22,715 nt of DNA from Halieaceae bacterium UBA4438 (lineage in GTDB: Bacteria > Pseudomonadota > Gammaproteobacteria > Pseudomonadales > Halieaceae). Each line of letters begins with the position of its first letter. Position 1 is the stretch's first letter. Positions 1 through 8,666 of the stretch are shown here, piece by piece. The stretch lies in NCBI GenBank assembly GCA_002390485.1, contig DGPO01000047.1:1-22715 (forward strand). The letters run 5' to 3'. Both the position numbers and the translations under genes were made by a program. The notes beneath the pieces were generated by a model that saw only the letters and a program-made list of their open reading frames with translations, ran no database searches and was not told the DNA's origin.

Positions 1-891
1 GGGCACATCGGGATTTTTCTTCTGGGGCATGATTGACGAGCCGGTACAGAATCGATCTGGCAGGTCTACAAAATTGAATTGGGCGCTGGTCCAAATAATC
101 ATTTCTTCAGCCATGCGGGACAAGTGCATCATGGTAATCGCAGCGGCCGACGTGAATTCGATGGCAAAATCGCGATCAGACACAGAATCCAGAGAGTTTT
201 CTGTGGGTCCCGAAAAGCCCAGTGCGCTTGCGGTCAGCTGCCGGTCAATCGGGTAGGAGGTCCCCGCGAGTGCGGCGGAACCCAAGGGGCAATAATTCAG
301 CCGCTGTGCGCAGTCAGCAAGTCGACCATCGTCGCGGACGAGCATCTCATTCCATGCGAGAAGGTGGTGTCCAAAGGTTACTGGCTGGGCTACTTGTAAG
401 TGAGTAAAGCCCGGCATGATCGTCTCGGCATAGGTCTCGGCTTGATCGATGAGCCCCGTTCTCAGGCGCGTCATTTGACCGCGAATACTGCCGATGGCTT
501 CGCGCAGGTAGAGCCTAATATCGGTTGCGACTTGATCGTTGCGCGATCGTCCCGTGTGCAGCTTTTTACCGGCGTCGCCGATAATCTCAGTGAGTCGTGC
601 CTCGACGTTCATGTGCACGTCTTCGAGCTCGACCCGCCATTGGAAATCACCCGCTGATATCTCAGTCTCGACTTGGTCGAGGCCTCGACGAATGTTGGCG
701 AGTTCCTCAGTCGTCAGAATGCCGCAAGCATTGAGCATCAGAGCGTGCGCTCTCGAGCCTTCAATGTCATAACGTGCGAGCACGTGATCAAAGGAATAAG
801 ACGCGGTGAACTCTTGCACGAAGGCGTCAGTCGCTTCACTGAATCGACCACCCCATGTTTGACTGGTATGACTGTCTATAGAACTGGACAC
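1..891 (-). CDS. argH: Argininosuccinate lyase, 3' end outside the window
   Basis: Catalyses the last step of arginine biosynthesis in the cytoplasm, splitting argininosuccinate into arginine and fumarate. The minus strand is open for 297 codons up to the window edge, against about 460 for the full enzyme, so roughly the N-terminal two thirds is visible. Family signatures are WGGRF (residues 13-17), a TGRSRNDQ block in the first third, and the fumarase/aspartase-superfamily loop [11 protein letters not shown] at residues 284-294, which supplies the catalytic serine region. I chose the GTG at 891 because it sits a few residues before WGGRF and has a purine-rich AAGAGAAG upstream. No ATG in this frame lies closer to the conserved start. 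It is divergent from hemC across 93 bp. The assignment is very secure; only the C-terminus is unseen. Confidence 0.95.
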   Translation of the reverse strand, partial: MSSSIDSHTSQTWGGRFSEATDAFVQEFTASYSFDHVLARYDIEGSRAHALMLNACGILTTEELANIRRGLDQVETEISAGDFQWRVELEDVHMNVEARLTEIIGDAGKKLHTGRSRNDQVATDIRLYLREAIGSIRGQMTRLRTGLIDQAETYAETIMPGFTHLQVAQPVTFGHHLLAWNEMLVRDDGRLADCAQRLNYCPLGSAALAGTSYPIDRQLTASALGFSGPTENSLDSVSDRDFAIEFTSAAAITMMHLSRMAEEMIIWTSAQFNFVDLPDRFCTGSSIMPQKKNPDVP

Positions 892-984
892 GCGATAAAC
901 TTCTCTTGTTGGACTGCTTGCTAGTGTATCAGGTGAGAACCATTGCTTGTGCGGGTGGTAGGCTTAAAAGAAATAGGGGGAAGC

Positions 985-1893
985 ATGGATTCAATCACAA
1001 TAGCGACTCGAGAGAGTCCTCTGGCACTGTGGCAAGCGTATTTCGTAGAGGCAGAGTTGAAACGACATCATCCCGGTATTGAGGTGAAGCTACTGGGCAT
1101 GACATCGCGCGGCGATCAGCTTTTGGACACGCCTTTATACAAGGTCGGTGGTAAAGGTTTGTTTGTTAAGGAGCTTGAGACAGCGCTCATGGATGGGCGT
1201 GCGGATATCGCCGTTCACTCAATGAAAGATGTACCCATGGCGTTGCCCGACGGGCTGACCTTAGGCGTCATTTGTGAACGAGAGGATCCCAGAGACGCGC
1301 TGGTCGGTGTAACGAGTTTTGATGCCCTTCCCAAGGGCGCGCGTCTGGGCACCTCCAGTCTCAGACGGTCGTGCCAAGTCATGCAGCAGCGACCTGACCT
1401 CAACATCGGCTTTCTTCGGGGGAATGTAAATACCCGCTTAGCAAAGCTAGACGCCGGCGAATTCGATGCGATTATCCTCGCATGTGCCGGGTTAATGCGC
1501 CTTGGCTTTAACGATCGTATTGGTGCCGCGATTGATGAGGATTTTCTGCTCCCTGCAGGTGGGCAAGGTGCGGTGGGTATTGAATACAGAGAAGCCGATA
1601 CTCGCGTTGCTGAGTTGTTAAGTCCTCTTGCGCACAGCGAGACGGCCCGTCGTGTGATTGCTGAGCGAGCGGTCGTGCGAAAGCTCGATGGCGGCTGCGA
1701 TGTGCCGATAGCCAGTTATGCGGTATCGGAGGGTGAGAATTTGTGGTTGCGGGCTCGTGTCGGTTCGCCAGATGGCCGTACAGTGATTGCAGTGGAAGCG
1801 CGTGGGTCAGACCCCGAAGTGCTGGGCCTTGAAGTGGCTGACGCGTTGCTCGCGCAAGGAGCTGCCGACGTGCTGAAAGCCGCACGATCGTGA
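985..1893 (+). CDS. hemC: Porphobilinogen deaminase (hydroxymethylbilane synthase)
   Basis: Polymerises four porphobilinogen molecules into hydroxymethylbilane, the linear tetrapyrrole precursor of haem. The 302-residue product is close to the family norm (about 310). It begins with a typical [13 protein letters not shown] segment and contains [13 protein letters not shown] and AVHSMKDVP. The dipyrromethane-cofactor cysteine lies in [11 protein letters not shown], at Cys238. The frame extends upstream to a TTG at 943, but the ATG at 985 is preferred because AGGGGGA lies just in front of it and the conserved protein starts there. It is the first gene of a haem operon and its stop overlaps the hemD start by 4 bp, so translational coupling is likely. 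It is divergent from argH. Confidence 0.97.
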   Translation: MDSITIATRESPLALWQAYFVEAELKRHHPGIEVKLLGMTSRGDQLLDTPLYKVGGKGLFVKELETALMDGRADIAVHSMKDVPMALPDGLTLGVICEREDPRDALVGVTSFDALPKGARLGTSSLRRSCQVMQQRPDLNIGFLRGNVNTRLAKLDAGEFDAIILACAGLMRLGFNDRIGAAIDEDFLLPAGGQGAVGIEYREADTRVAELLSPLAHSETARRVIAERAVVRKLDGGCDVPIASYAVSEGENLWLRARVGSPDGRTVIAVEARGSDPEVLGLEVADALLAQGAADVLKAARS

Positions 1894-2618
1894 CGCGCGT
1901 TGTTGTCACTCGGGCGACGGAGGACGCTGAGCGTCTTGGTCGAAGGCTTTCAGACGCTGGCCATATTGCGATTCAACTGCCTTTAATGGCCATCGAGTCG
2001 ACGGGGGTTTCCTGGGATACGGACAGTACACCCGCGGTGACAACGATCTATATTTTTACTTCTGTTAACGCGGTGCGTCATGGGTTGTCCGGGCTGACCC
2101 AGGGTAGCGAGTCGTCGCTAATGCAGGTGATTGCGGTTGGACTTCGGACTCGCACCGCCCTGGCTGATGCAGGAATTCAGGCGAGCAGTCCGACCAGAGA
2201 GGACTCCGAGGGTATTCTTGAGCTGCTTGAGGCGACTTATAGCGCGCCGACGCACGCCGTTATTATTAAGGGAGAGGGCGGTCGAGACGTCCTGAGTGAG
2301 GCGTTATCGTCACACAATATTCAGGTGACGACAGTGGATTGCTACCGTCGCACGTGGCCTGTGATTTCGACTGATGATCTACGCGAGGCTGTCAGTGTGG
2401 ATGAGCCGAGCGTTGTGCATGTGGCCAGCGGCGAGACTTTACTGCGCTTGTCGCAGCTCTGTTTAGAGCAGGATTTACAGGTGCTCAACGTTCACCGTAT
2501 TGTTGTGCCCTCACAGCGCGTAGCCGAGACCGCTCAAGAGCTGGGTTGGCAATCGCGTATAGTGGCTGAGGGAGCTAGCGATGAGGCATTGCTGCGTGTC
2601 ATTGCGCAATTGCCTTAA
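1890..2618 (+). CDS. hemD: Uroporphyrinogen-III synthase
   Basis: Cyclises hydroxymethylbilane with inversion of ring D to give uroporphyrinogen III. The 242-residue protein has the usual length for the family. Conservation in HemD is low, so identification rests on the opening [13 protein letters not shown], the FTSVNAV segment near residue 55, the late [10 protein letters not shown] region and the position directly behind hemC. The start is a GTG whose last two bases begin the hemC stop codon (GTGA overlap), which implies coupling to hemC translation. A 28-bp gap to hemX carries a strong AAGGGGGG ribosome binding site for the next gene. I see no missing or disrupted region. Confidence 0.92.
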   Translation: MTRVVVTRATEDAERLGRRLSDAGHIAIQLPLMAIESTGVSWDTDSTPAVTTIYIFTSVNAVRHGLSGLTQGSESSLMQVIAVGLRTRTALADAGIQASSPTREDSEGILELLEATYSAPTHAVIIKGEGGRDVLSEALSSHNIQVTTVDCYRRTWPVISTDDLREAVSVDEPSVVHVASGETLLRLSQLCLEQDLQVLNVHRIVVPSQRVAETAQELGWQSRIVAEGASDEALLRVIAQLP

Positions 2619-2646
2619 CGGATAATGGCGTGACCAAGGGGGGTGC

Positions 2647-3762
2647 ATGAGCGAGCAGCAACGTGGTGTGAAAACGCGTCGGAAGGCGAGTTGGGTTGGC
2701 CGATTTACGGTCGTCTTGCTGCTACTGGTTTTGGCCGTCGCCGGCGGTGCATCGTACTATTACGTGATGCCACTTGTTGTCAATATTCTGGAAGAACAGG
2801 CGGTAATGAACACAAGTATCAAGGAGGTTGAGGCCGCTGATAAGGCCCTTCGAGACGATATTCCTGATCTTGTAAACACAGCAATACAGCGTGAGATCAA
2901 CACGCTGCGCGCGCGTCAGTCGGCAGAAATTAGAGGCCTCACTGAGGAGTTAGAACTGCTTAAAGCCTCGGAGAGTCGTCTGACTCAGCAACTCCGGCGC
3001 GCAGAACAACAACTGTCACGAATGTCAGGTTTAGATCAGCGCGCGTGGCGTCTGGCGGAAGCTGAGTTTAATGTGCGGATGGCCAGTCAGCGACTGCGCG
3101 TGGCGCGAGACATCAAGGGTGCCGAGCGTTTACTGGTGACGGCAGATCGTCTGCTTGCCGGCGTTGGTAATGCGACAGCCGATATTGTTCGACAATCTAT
3201 TGCCTCAGATATTGCCGGTCTTCGTGCATTGCCTCATGTTGATACTGCGGGTCTTCTGGCTCGCCTCAATGCGCTAGAGGAACAAATCGGTTTGCTCGAG
3301 TTTGTCATCGCCGGTTCACTCAGTGCGTTAGCGAGCAACGATCTCAGCACAGACATGACTGACGGTGATCTGTCGGTTTGGGCGAGGACGCTTTCAATGC
3401 TTTCGCGTTATTTCGTTGTGACCACTATTGAATCGTCTGAGATGCGTCCTCTGCCCGATACCTGGGAGCCGCTGTCGCAAATGGCTTTGGCGGCGATGCT
3501 GGAGCAGGCGAGGGTGGCCCTGTTGATGGGTGATCAAGATCAATACGGCAGTGCTCTCCTGCGAGCTGAGCGTTTTATTCGGACGCATACGCATTCTGAC
3601 GACGCCCGATCAAACAGTGTCATCGAGTCACTAGAGGCCCTTGCTGCGACAGACTTTCTGCCGCTACTGCCAGACTTATCAGCGACATTGCGCATATTTC
3701 GCGACTTTGAGCGCGCACCAGAATCTCTGGCGGTCCCCGCCCGTATTGAGGAGACACCCTAA
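2647..3762 (+). CDS. hemX: HemX, membrane-anchored coiled-coil protein of the haem operon
   Basis: A 371-residue protein of the HemX family, sometimes labelled uroporphyrinogen-III C-methyltransferase although it has no recognisable methyltransferase domain. Visible architecture is a basic cytoplasmic N-terminus (residues 1-17), one hydrophobic membrane segment at about 18-40, then a charged, heptad-like helical stretch at about 75-125 rich in Glu, Arg and Leu. A mostly helical periplasmic domain follows, including the AEFNVRMASQRLRVARD segment typical of the family. The biochemical role is not settled; membrane organisation of haem enzymes is commonly proposed. The ATG at 2647 has AAGGGGGG about 5 bases upstream. 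Its TAA shares a base with the hemY ATG (TAATG), so the two are probably translated together. Confidence 0.88.
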   Translation: MSEQQRGVKTRRKASWVGRFTVVLLLLVLAVAGGASYYYVMPLVVNILEEQAVMNTSIKEVEAADKALRDDIPDLVNTAIQREINTLRARQSAEIRGLTEELELLKASESRLTQQLRRAEQQLSRMSGLDQRAWRLAEAEFNVRMASQRLRVARDIKGAERLLVTADRLLAGVGNATADIVRQSIASDIAGLRALPHVDTAGLLARLNALEEQIGLLEFVIAGSLSALASNDLSTDMTDGDLSVWARTLSMLSRYFVVTTIESSEMRPLPDTWEPLSQMALAAMLEQARVALLMGDQDQYGSALLRAERFIRTHTHSDDARSNSVIESLEALAATDFLPLLPDLSATLRIFRDFERAPESLAVPARIEETP

Positions 3763-4571
3763 TGCGGGGTCCCCTGTTGCTCGTGATTCTGGGTTTGACT
3801 GCGGGGGTGGCACTCGTGTCGGTGTTGGCGCAAGATCCCGGCTATGTGCTGTTACAGCGCGGTGACTATCGCGTTGAAACTACGGTAGTCGCGCTCGGTA
3901 TTATGGCGGTCATTTTTGTACTGGCGGTCAGGCTAGTGTACCGGGTGCTTGTCGCATTACTGGGCATTGCCCCGGGTGTGGGTCGCTGGCTTGAAAAGCG
4001 TAAAGAAAATCGAGAGTCTGAGCTGGTGCGAGAGAGCTTCACGGACGTGCTCGCCGGTCGGGACGCCGCGTTCAATCAGAAACTTGGAAAGCTTGAGCGA
4101 GTGTCTTGGTTTTCTGAGGTCTACCTGAAAGAGGCCCGCGACTGGGTGTTTACTCGGCAGCTCGCGACTGCTCAAAAACACGATAAATTAAAGCGCCTAT
4201 GGCAAAACGCGGCCGCCCATCAGAAACACGATCCAGTTTTTACTGCGTTATATGCGGGGCACTTACTGCGGGTCGGTGCGTCCTCAGATGTGGAAGCGCA
4301 GTTGCTCGGTTTGGCAGACAAGGGGTGGCCGGTTGAAGCAACGGCTGTGCTCGCCCAGTTGAGGGTGTCGAAACCCGATACACTGATCAGCAAGCTTACG
4401 AAGTTGGCTGAAACTACGCCCTCGGGCGATGCCGCAACCGGCTTGGTCATTGCGAAAGCGCAGGCGATGACGGGCGATCAGGGCCGCCAGCTACTGACCG
4501 ATTATTATGCGACGCACCGCTCAGCGGGCGTCGTAACGGCGCTTGGGACCCTCTCGCTGACCAGCGCTTAG
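3762..4571 (+). CDS. hemY: HemY, haem-operon membrane protein, short form
   Basis: Last gene of the haem operon. The 269-residue product has the HemY N-terminal domain: two hydrophobic segments at about 4-22 and 42-66 flanking an ETTVVALG stretch, followed by a basic LEKRKENRE linker. The rest is helical. The family normally has about 400 residues with a TPR-rich C-terminal region. By eye the C-terminal part ([11 protein letters not shown] onwards) aligns with the last third of E. coli HemY as I remember it, so the missing piece looks internal (central TPRs) rather than a truncated tail. HemY is proposed to scaffold haem or tetrapyrrole enzymes; its precise role is unresolved. The start overlaps the hemX stop by one base. 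The stop overlaps that of the opposing ubiD gene by 4 bp. Confidence 0.85.
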   Translation: MRGPLLLVILGLTAGVALVSVLAQDPGYVLLQRGDYRVETTVVALGIMAVIFVLAVRLVYRVLVALLGIAPGVGRWLEKRKENRESELVRESFTDVLAGRDAAFNQKLGKLERVSWFSEVYLKEARDWVFTRQLATAQKHDKLKRLWQNAAAHQKHDPVFTALYAGHLLRVGASSDVEAQLLGLADKGWPVEATAVLAQLRVSKPDTLISKLTKLAETTPSGDAATGLVIAKAQAMTGDQGRQLLTDYYATHRSAGVVTALGTLSLTSA

Positions 4572-6067
4572 CGTTGGCGTCCCGGCAGGTTGATTCCCAG
4601 AGAGTCCCAAAGCGAATCGATGTGCGCTTTTACCTCTGAATCCATTTGAATCGATGAGCCCCATTCTCTCTCGGTTTCACCCTCCCATTTGTTCGTCGCA
4701 TCCATACCCACTTTAGAGCCAAGGCCTGCAACCGGTGATGCAAAATCGAGATAATCAATGGGGGTGTTGTCGATAAAGACCGAATCGCGACGAGGATCCA
4801 TGCGCGTTGTCATGGCCCAAATCACATCTTCCCAGTTTCTGACATCAACATCCTCGTCAGTCACAATGATGAACTTGGTGTACATAAATTGCCGTAAAAA
4901 GCTCCAAATGCCCAGCATGATGCGCTTTGCGTGCCCTGGGTATTCTTTGCGAATACTGACCACCGCCATCCGGTAAGAGCAGCCTTCAGGGGGTAAATAG
5001 AAGTCCACAATCTCTGGGAATTGCTTTTGCAGTAGAGGGACAAAGACCTCGTTTAAGGCGACGCCAAGAATTGCGGGCTCGTCTGGCGGCCTGCCTGTGT
5101 AAGTGCTGTGATAGATCGGGTTTTTACGGGTCGTCATCGTTTGCACGGTAAAGACTGGAAAGCTTTCAACCTCGTTGTAATAGCCAGTATGGTCGCCAAA
5201 TGGCCCTTCATTGGCCATTTCGGTGGGATCTATATAGCCCTCCAAAATAATTTCAGAGTGCGCCGGAACTAAAAGTTCGTTGTCTCGACACGCAGGTGTC
5301 AAGCAGTTGGCCAGCTCGGTCTTACCGCCGCGCAGTAGCCCTGCGAAAGCGTATTCTGACAGCGCATCGGGCACGGGCGTCACCGCGCCGAGCGTTGTTG
5401 CGGGGTCTGCGCCCAGTGCGATAGCCACTGGGTAGGGTTCTCCCGGGCGCTTTAATGTCCAGTCGCGAAAGTCGAGAGCGCCGCCACGATGCGACAGCCA
5501 GCGCATGATCAGCTTGTTGCGCCCTAGAAGCTGCATTCTATAAATACCCAGATTCATACGCGGTTTTTCAGGTCCGCGTGTGATCACCAAAGGCCATGTC
5601 ACCAGTGGCCCAACATCACCCGGCCAGCACGTTTGAATAGGCAGCGTCGTCAGATCGACCGCATCATCCTTGATGACGACCTCTTGGCAGGGTGGGCGGC
5701 TGATCGTTTTGGGCCCCATGTTGAGGACCTTCTTGAGCAGTGGGGCTTTGTCAATCAGGTCCCGCATACCCTTGGGCGGGTCAGGTTGGCGTAAATAGGC
5801 GAGAAGCTCACCGATTTCACGCAGCGCTTCGGTTGAGTCCGCGCCCATACCCAGTGCCACACGCTTCTCAGTACCGAAAAGATTGGCCAGAAGCGGCACG
5901 TCATAGCCCTTTGGATTTTCAAACAGCAGCGCCGGACCACCGCCACGCAACGTGCGGTCAGCGATCTCTGTCATTTCTAGATTTGGATCGATTTCTTCTT
6001 TGATTCGCACCAAATCGCCATTCGCTTCTAGCGTGGCGAGGAAGTCGCGTAGGTCCCGAAATTTCAT
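4568..6067 (-). CDS. ubiD: 4-hydroxy-3-polyprenylbenzoate decarboxylase
   Basis: Decarboxylates 3-polyprenyl-4-hydroxybenzoate in ubiquinone biosynthesis, using prenylated FMN made by UbiX, which is not in this window. The 499-residue length matches the E. coli enzyme (about 497). The N-terminus [14 protein letters not shown] is characteristic, as are [12 protein letters not shown] (the conserved arginine region that binds prFMN) and the acidic active-site segment [22 protein letters not shown]. The ATG at 6067 starts exactly at the conserved N-terminus. It lies 125 bp downstream of rho on the same strand and could be read with it. It converges on hemY with overlapping stop codons. Confidence 0.96.
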   Translation of the reverse strand: MKFRDLRDFLATLEANGDLVRIKEEIDPNLEMTEIADRTLRGGGPALLFENPKGYDVPLLANLFGTEKRVALGMGADSTEALREIGELLAYLRQPDPPKGMRDLIDKAPLLKKVLNMGPKTISRPPCQEVVIKDDAVDLTTLPIQTCWPGDVGPLVTWPLVITRGPEKPRMNLGIYRMQLLGRNKLIMRWLSHRGGALDFRDWTLKRPGEPYPVAIALGADPATTLGAVTPVPDALSEYAFAGLLRGGKTELANCLTPACRDNELLVPAHSEIILEGYIDPTEMANEGPFGDHTGYYNEVESFPVFTVQTMTTRKNPIYHSTYTGRPPDEPAILGVALNEVFVPLLQKQFPEIVDFYLPPEGCSYRMAVVSIRKEYPGHAKRIMLGIWSFLRQFMYTKFIIVTDEDVDVRNWEDVIWAMTTRMDPRRDSVFIDNTPIDYLDFASPVAGLGSKVGMDATNKWEGETEREWGSSIQMDSEVKAHIDSLWDSLGINLPGRQR

Positions 6068-6171
6068 ACTGTCTTCTTCAGCTTTTCATTCACCACAGCA
6101 TGACATAGATGAATGCAGAGCGGGCCACCGCGTCTTGAAACTGACGCGCAAAATGAGCAAGGCAGGGCGTG

Positions 6172-6188
6172 GGCGCACACTGTGCGCC
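6172..6188 (-). other. Hairpin immediately after the rho stop codon
   Basis: Perfect inverted repeat GGCGCACA / TGTGCGCC around a single base, able to form a 7-bp GC-rich stem with a 3-base loop. It begins 4 bases beyond the rho stop codon on the minus strand. No T-tract follows in the direction of rho transcription, so it is not a standard intrinsic terminator. It could stabilise the 3' end of the rho message or be a processing point before ubiD. Confidence 0.35.
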
Positions 6189-6192
6189 GAAA

Positions 6193-7767
6193 CTATTTAC
6201 GCTTCATTGATCGGAAGAACTCGTCGTTGGACTTGGTGTCTTTGAGCTTGTCGAGTAAGAACTCAATCGCGGGCAGATCTTCCATGCCGTGGAGTAACTT
6301 ACGTAAGATCCACATGCGATGCAGCTCGTCCTCACCGGTCAGCAGTTCTTCCCGGCGCGTTCCTGAACGACGAATATTGATTGCCGGATACACGCGCTTT
6401 TCCGCGATCTTTCGATCGAGGTGAAGTTCCATGTTGCCGGTGCCTTTAAATTCTTCGTAGATGACTTCGTCCATCTTTGACCCGGTCTCAGTGAGCGCCG
6501 TTGCAATAATGGAAAGGCTGCCCCCTTCCTCGATGTTTCTGGCGGCGCCAAAGAAACGCTTTGGACGTTCGAGTGCGTGCGCATCGACACCGCCGGTCAG
6601 GACTTTTCCTGAGCTGGGGACGACCGTGTTGTAAGCCCTTGCTAAACGAGTAATGGAGTCTAAAAGAATAACAACATCACGCTTGTGTTCGACGAGGCGT
6701 TTTGCCTTTTCAATCACCATATCAGCGACCTGAACGTGCCTCGACGGTGGCTCATCAAATGTCGACGCAACAACCTCGGCACCCCGCGCGCCGACAGAAC
6801 GTTGCATTTCGGTGACTTCCTCAGGGCGCTCATCAATCAGTAGGACGATGATGTAGCACTCGGGATTATTGCTGATGATGGACTGCGCCATGCTTTGCAT
6901 CATGATGGTTTTACCCGCCTTGGGGGGTGCCACCAATAATCCTCGCTGGCCCTTTCCAGTGGGAGAACACAAGTCGATGATGCGTCCCGTTAAGTCTTCG
7001 CTAGAGCCATTTCCCTTCTCAAGGGTGAGCCTCTCGTCGGGAAATAATGGGGTTAAGTTTTCGAAAAGAATTTTGGCTTTTGCCGTCTCGGGCGATTCAA
7101 AGTTCACTTCACTGACTTTGAGCAATGCAAAATAACGCTCTGAATCTTTGGGCGGACGAATCATTCCCGTAACGGTATCGCCTGTTCTTAAGTTAAAGCG
7201 TCGAATTTGACTGGGACTGACATAAATGTCGTCGGGGCCGGCTAGGAACGAGCTGTCCGCGGAGCGTAAAAATCCGAAGCCGTCGGAAAGAATTTCCAGA
7301 ACGCCGTCGCCGTAAATGTCTTCGCCACTTTTCGCATGCCGCTTTAGCAGTGAGAAAATAATGTCCTGCTTTCGTGAGCGGGCCATGTTTTCGATGCCCA
7401 TCTCCACGGCCATGTCGATGAGTTCCTGCATCGTCTTGGTCTTAAGTTCAGTGAGACTTAGTGGGTTTTCTGATGGGACGTGCGGTTCACGGCGGTTACG
7501 TCGGTTGCGGTTGCGTCGGTTGCGACCCCCACCTTGGTTTTCACCGTCTTCGCTGGCGGATGCCGTCTCAGTATCGCTTGAGTTCGCTTGCCCTTGCGGT
7601 TGTTCGGGAGCGGCTTCATCTTCTTTTGAGGCCTCTGCCCGATTCAGCTTGAGCGTTTTTGTGGGCTTGTCGTCAGTGCTTGAGGCATCCGATGTATCTG
7701 CCTCTGGAGTCACGTCGACTGCCGCATTGGCTGACGAATCGATAATGTTAGTTTCTTCTTCTTGCAC
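6193..7767 (-). CDS. rho: Transcription termination factor Rho with extended N-terminus
   Basis: Hexameric RNA-dependent ATPase that terminates transcription. From about residue 103 the 524-residue protein follows canonical Rho: [16 protein letters not shown] helical start, the primary RNA-binding (cold-shock-like) domain with [23 protein letters not shown], Walker A in [10 protein letters not shown], then [15 protein letters not shown], the [13 protein letters not shown]alker B region and a [10 protein letters not shown] tail. Two oddities are seen. About 100 residues precede the usual start, first acidic and Ser/Thr/Glu-rich, then an Arg/Asn block ([16 protein letters not shown]). The segment [16 protein letters not shown] is three residues longer than the E. 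coli form I remember, at the RNA-contacting Q-loop. The GTG at 7767 has AGGTAA upstream; an internal start near the canonical N-terminus cannot be excluded. It lies downstream of trxA. Confidence 0.96.
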   Translation of the reverse strand: MQEEETNIIDSSANAAVDVTPEADTSDASSTDDKPTKTLKLNRAEASKEDEAAPEQPQGQANSSDTETASASEDGENQGGGRNRRNRNRRNRREPHVPSENPLSLTELKTKTMQELIDMAVEMGIENMARSRKQDIIFSLLKRHAKSGEDIYGDGVLEILSDGFGFLRSADSSFLAGPDDIYVSPSQIRRFNLRTGDTVTGMIRPPKDSERYFALLKVSEVNFESPETAKAKILFENLTPLFPDERLTLEKGNGSSEDLTGRIIDLCSPTGKGQRGLLVAPPKAGKTIMMQSMAQSIISNNPECYIIVLLIDERPEEVTEMQRSVGARGAEVVASTFDEPPSRHVQVADMVIEKAKRLVEHKRDVVILLDSITRLARAYNTVVPSSGKVLTGGVDAHALERPKRFFGAARNIEEGGSLSIIATALTETGSKMDEVIYEEFKGTGNMELHLDRKIAEKRVYPAINIRRSGTRREELLTGEDELHRMWILRKLLHGMEDLPAIEFLLDKLKDTKSNDEFFRSMKRK

Positions 7768-7929
7768 GCGGTTTTACCTGTGGCTTTTGGGGAGTGTTGT
7801 TTGGTTTGTCCATTACTGGCGCGGTAGAGATTTTTTCTAATGAAACCCCATAGTGGACGCGAATACATGGGAAGATGTCAGTGCGTTTGCTAGGGGGTTT
7901 TGAGGCGTGATGACGCCCACAACTGAAAG

Positions 7930-7956
7930 GTAGCACCGCTTTTGCGGTGCGTCTAC
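7930..7956 (-). promoter_or_regulatory. Hairpin in the trxA-rho intergenic leader
   Basis: GCACCGC (7933-7939) and GCGGTGC (7944-7950) form a perfect 7-bp stem with a TTTT loop. A further 3 bp (GTA/TAC) can pair outside a 3-base bulge. It lies 40 bp after the trxA stop, inside the 229-bp gap before rho. There is no T-tract after it on the minus strand, so it is not a typical terminator. In E. coli rho has a long autoregulated leader; this element is in the right place for attenuation or mRNA processing, but that is inference. Confidence 0.35.
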
Positions 7957-7996
7957 AAAGAGTTAAGAGATTTTTTGGGTGTAGGACGTGATGGGA

Positions 7997-8323
7997 TTAG
8001 AGGCAACCGTCTACAAACTCAGCGAGTTGCGTTTTTGAGAGCGCGCCTACTTTGGTTTCTACGGCACTGCCGCCCTTAAAAACGATCAGTGTTGGAATTC
8101 CACGGATACCAAACTTTCCAGGCAGATCAGGATTGGCGTCTACATCGACCTTGCACACTTTAAGCTGATCGCCGTACTCGCTGGCTATTTCCTCAAGCAC
8201 CGGTGCAATCATTTTGCACGGTCCGCACCATTCGGCCCAAAAGTCCACAAGGACGGGTACATCTGAGGATAAAACCTCATCTTGAAAATCAGCGTCAGTG
8301 ACGTGTGTAATATTATCGCTCAT
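7997..8323 (-). CDS. trxA: Thioredoxin 1
   Basis: Small cytoplasmic thiol-disulfide oxidoreductase that reduces protein disulfides and feeds electrons to ribonucleotide reductase and peroxiredoxins. The 108-residue protein is full length for the family. The active site is WCGPC with Cys33 and Cys36, within [18 protein letters not shown]. The cis-proline loop IRGIPTL and the GALSKTQL tail are present. The ATG at 8323 has an excellent GGAGGC ribosome binding site 3-4 bases upstream. It precedes rho on the same strand, an arrangement I recall from Pseudomonas and Escherichia, and is divergent from the GIY-YIG gene across 67 bp. Nothing abnormal is seen. Confidence 0.98.
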   Translation of the reverse strand: MSDNITHVTDADFQDEVLSSDVPVLVDFWAEWCGPCKMIAPVLEEIASEYGDQLKVCKVDVDANPDLPGKFGIRGIPTLIVFKGGSAVETKVGALSKTQLAEFVDGCL

Positions 8324-8390
8324 AGTGCCTCCGGGTATGTCGCATCATATACTCTCAAAAAATATGTTCGGATGACAGCGTTGAAATCTA

Positions 8391-8666
8391 ATGAGTAGAA
8401 ACTCGATGGATTCATGGTTTGTGTATTTGGTTAAGTGCGCCGATGGTACGTTTTACACCGGTGTGACGACCGACCTGGTGCGTCGCGTCAGACAGCATAA
8501 CGGAGAGATCGTCGGTGGCGCGAATTATACGAGGGCGCGTCGGCCTGTGGCACTGGCCTGGTGCGAGGCGTGCGAAAATCGCTCTGTCGCTCAACAAGAG
8601 GAATATCGAGTCCGTCGCGTCTCGCACCGCGAAAAAATAAGGATGGCGATGCGCCATGATGAGTGA
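8391..8666 (+). CDS. GIY-YIG domain protein, YhbQ/UPF0213 type
   Basis: A 91-residue protein made of a single GIY-YIG nuclease-like domain. The GIY and YIG strands correspond to WFVYLVK and FYTGVT, followed by TDLVRRVRQHN, whose arginines are typical of the family. GANYTRARRP and the late EEYRVRRVSHREK match the small YhbQ-like group. These are presumed DNA-acting proteins, but cellular roles are poorly defined. The ATG at 8391 is used; an in-frame ATG at 8406 is equally possible, since neither has a clear ribosome binding site and the domain begins just after the second. The gene overlaps the next CDS by 11 bp, so the two are probably co-translated. Confidence 0.83.
   Translation: MSRNSMDSWFVYLVKCADGTFYTGVTTDLVRRVRQHNGEIVGGANYTRARRPVALAWCEACENRSVAQQEEYRVRRVSHREKIRMAMRHDE

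Noticed and set aside
79..772. Several plus-strand frames of 60-106 codons at the left end
   Set aside because: They lie opposite argH, whose minus-strand translation shows unambiguous family motifs throughout.
1508..1909. 133-codon minus-strand frame inside hemC
   Set aside because: Complementary-strand shadow; the protein has no recognisable pattern and hemC is clearly coding on the plus strand.
7748..7936. 62-residue minus-strand frame between trxA and rho, a possible rho leader peptide
   Set aside because: It overlaps the rho start in another frame, has no clear ribosome binding site and its composition (Pro, Lys, Arg scattered) does not look like a real protein.
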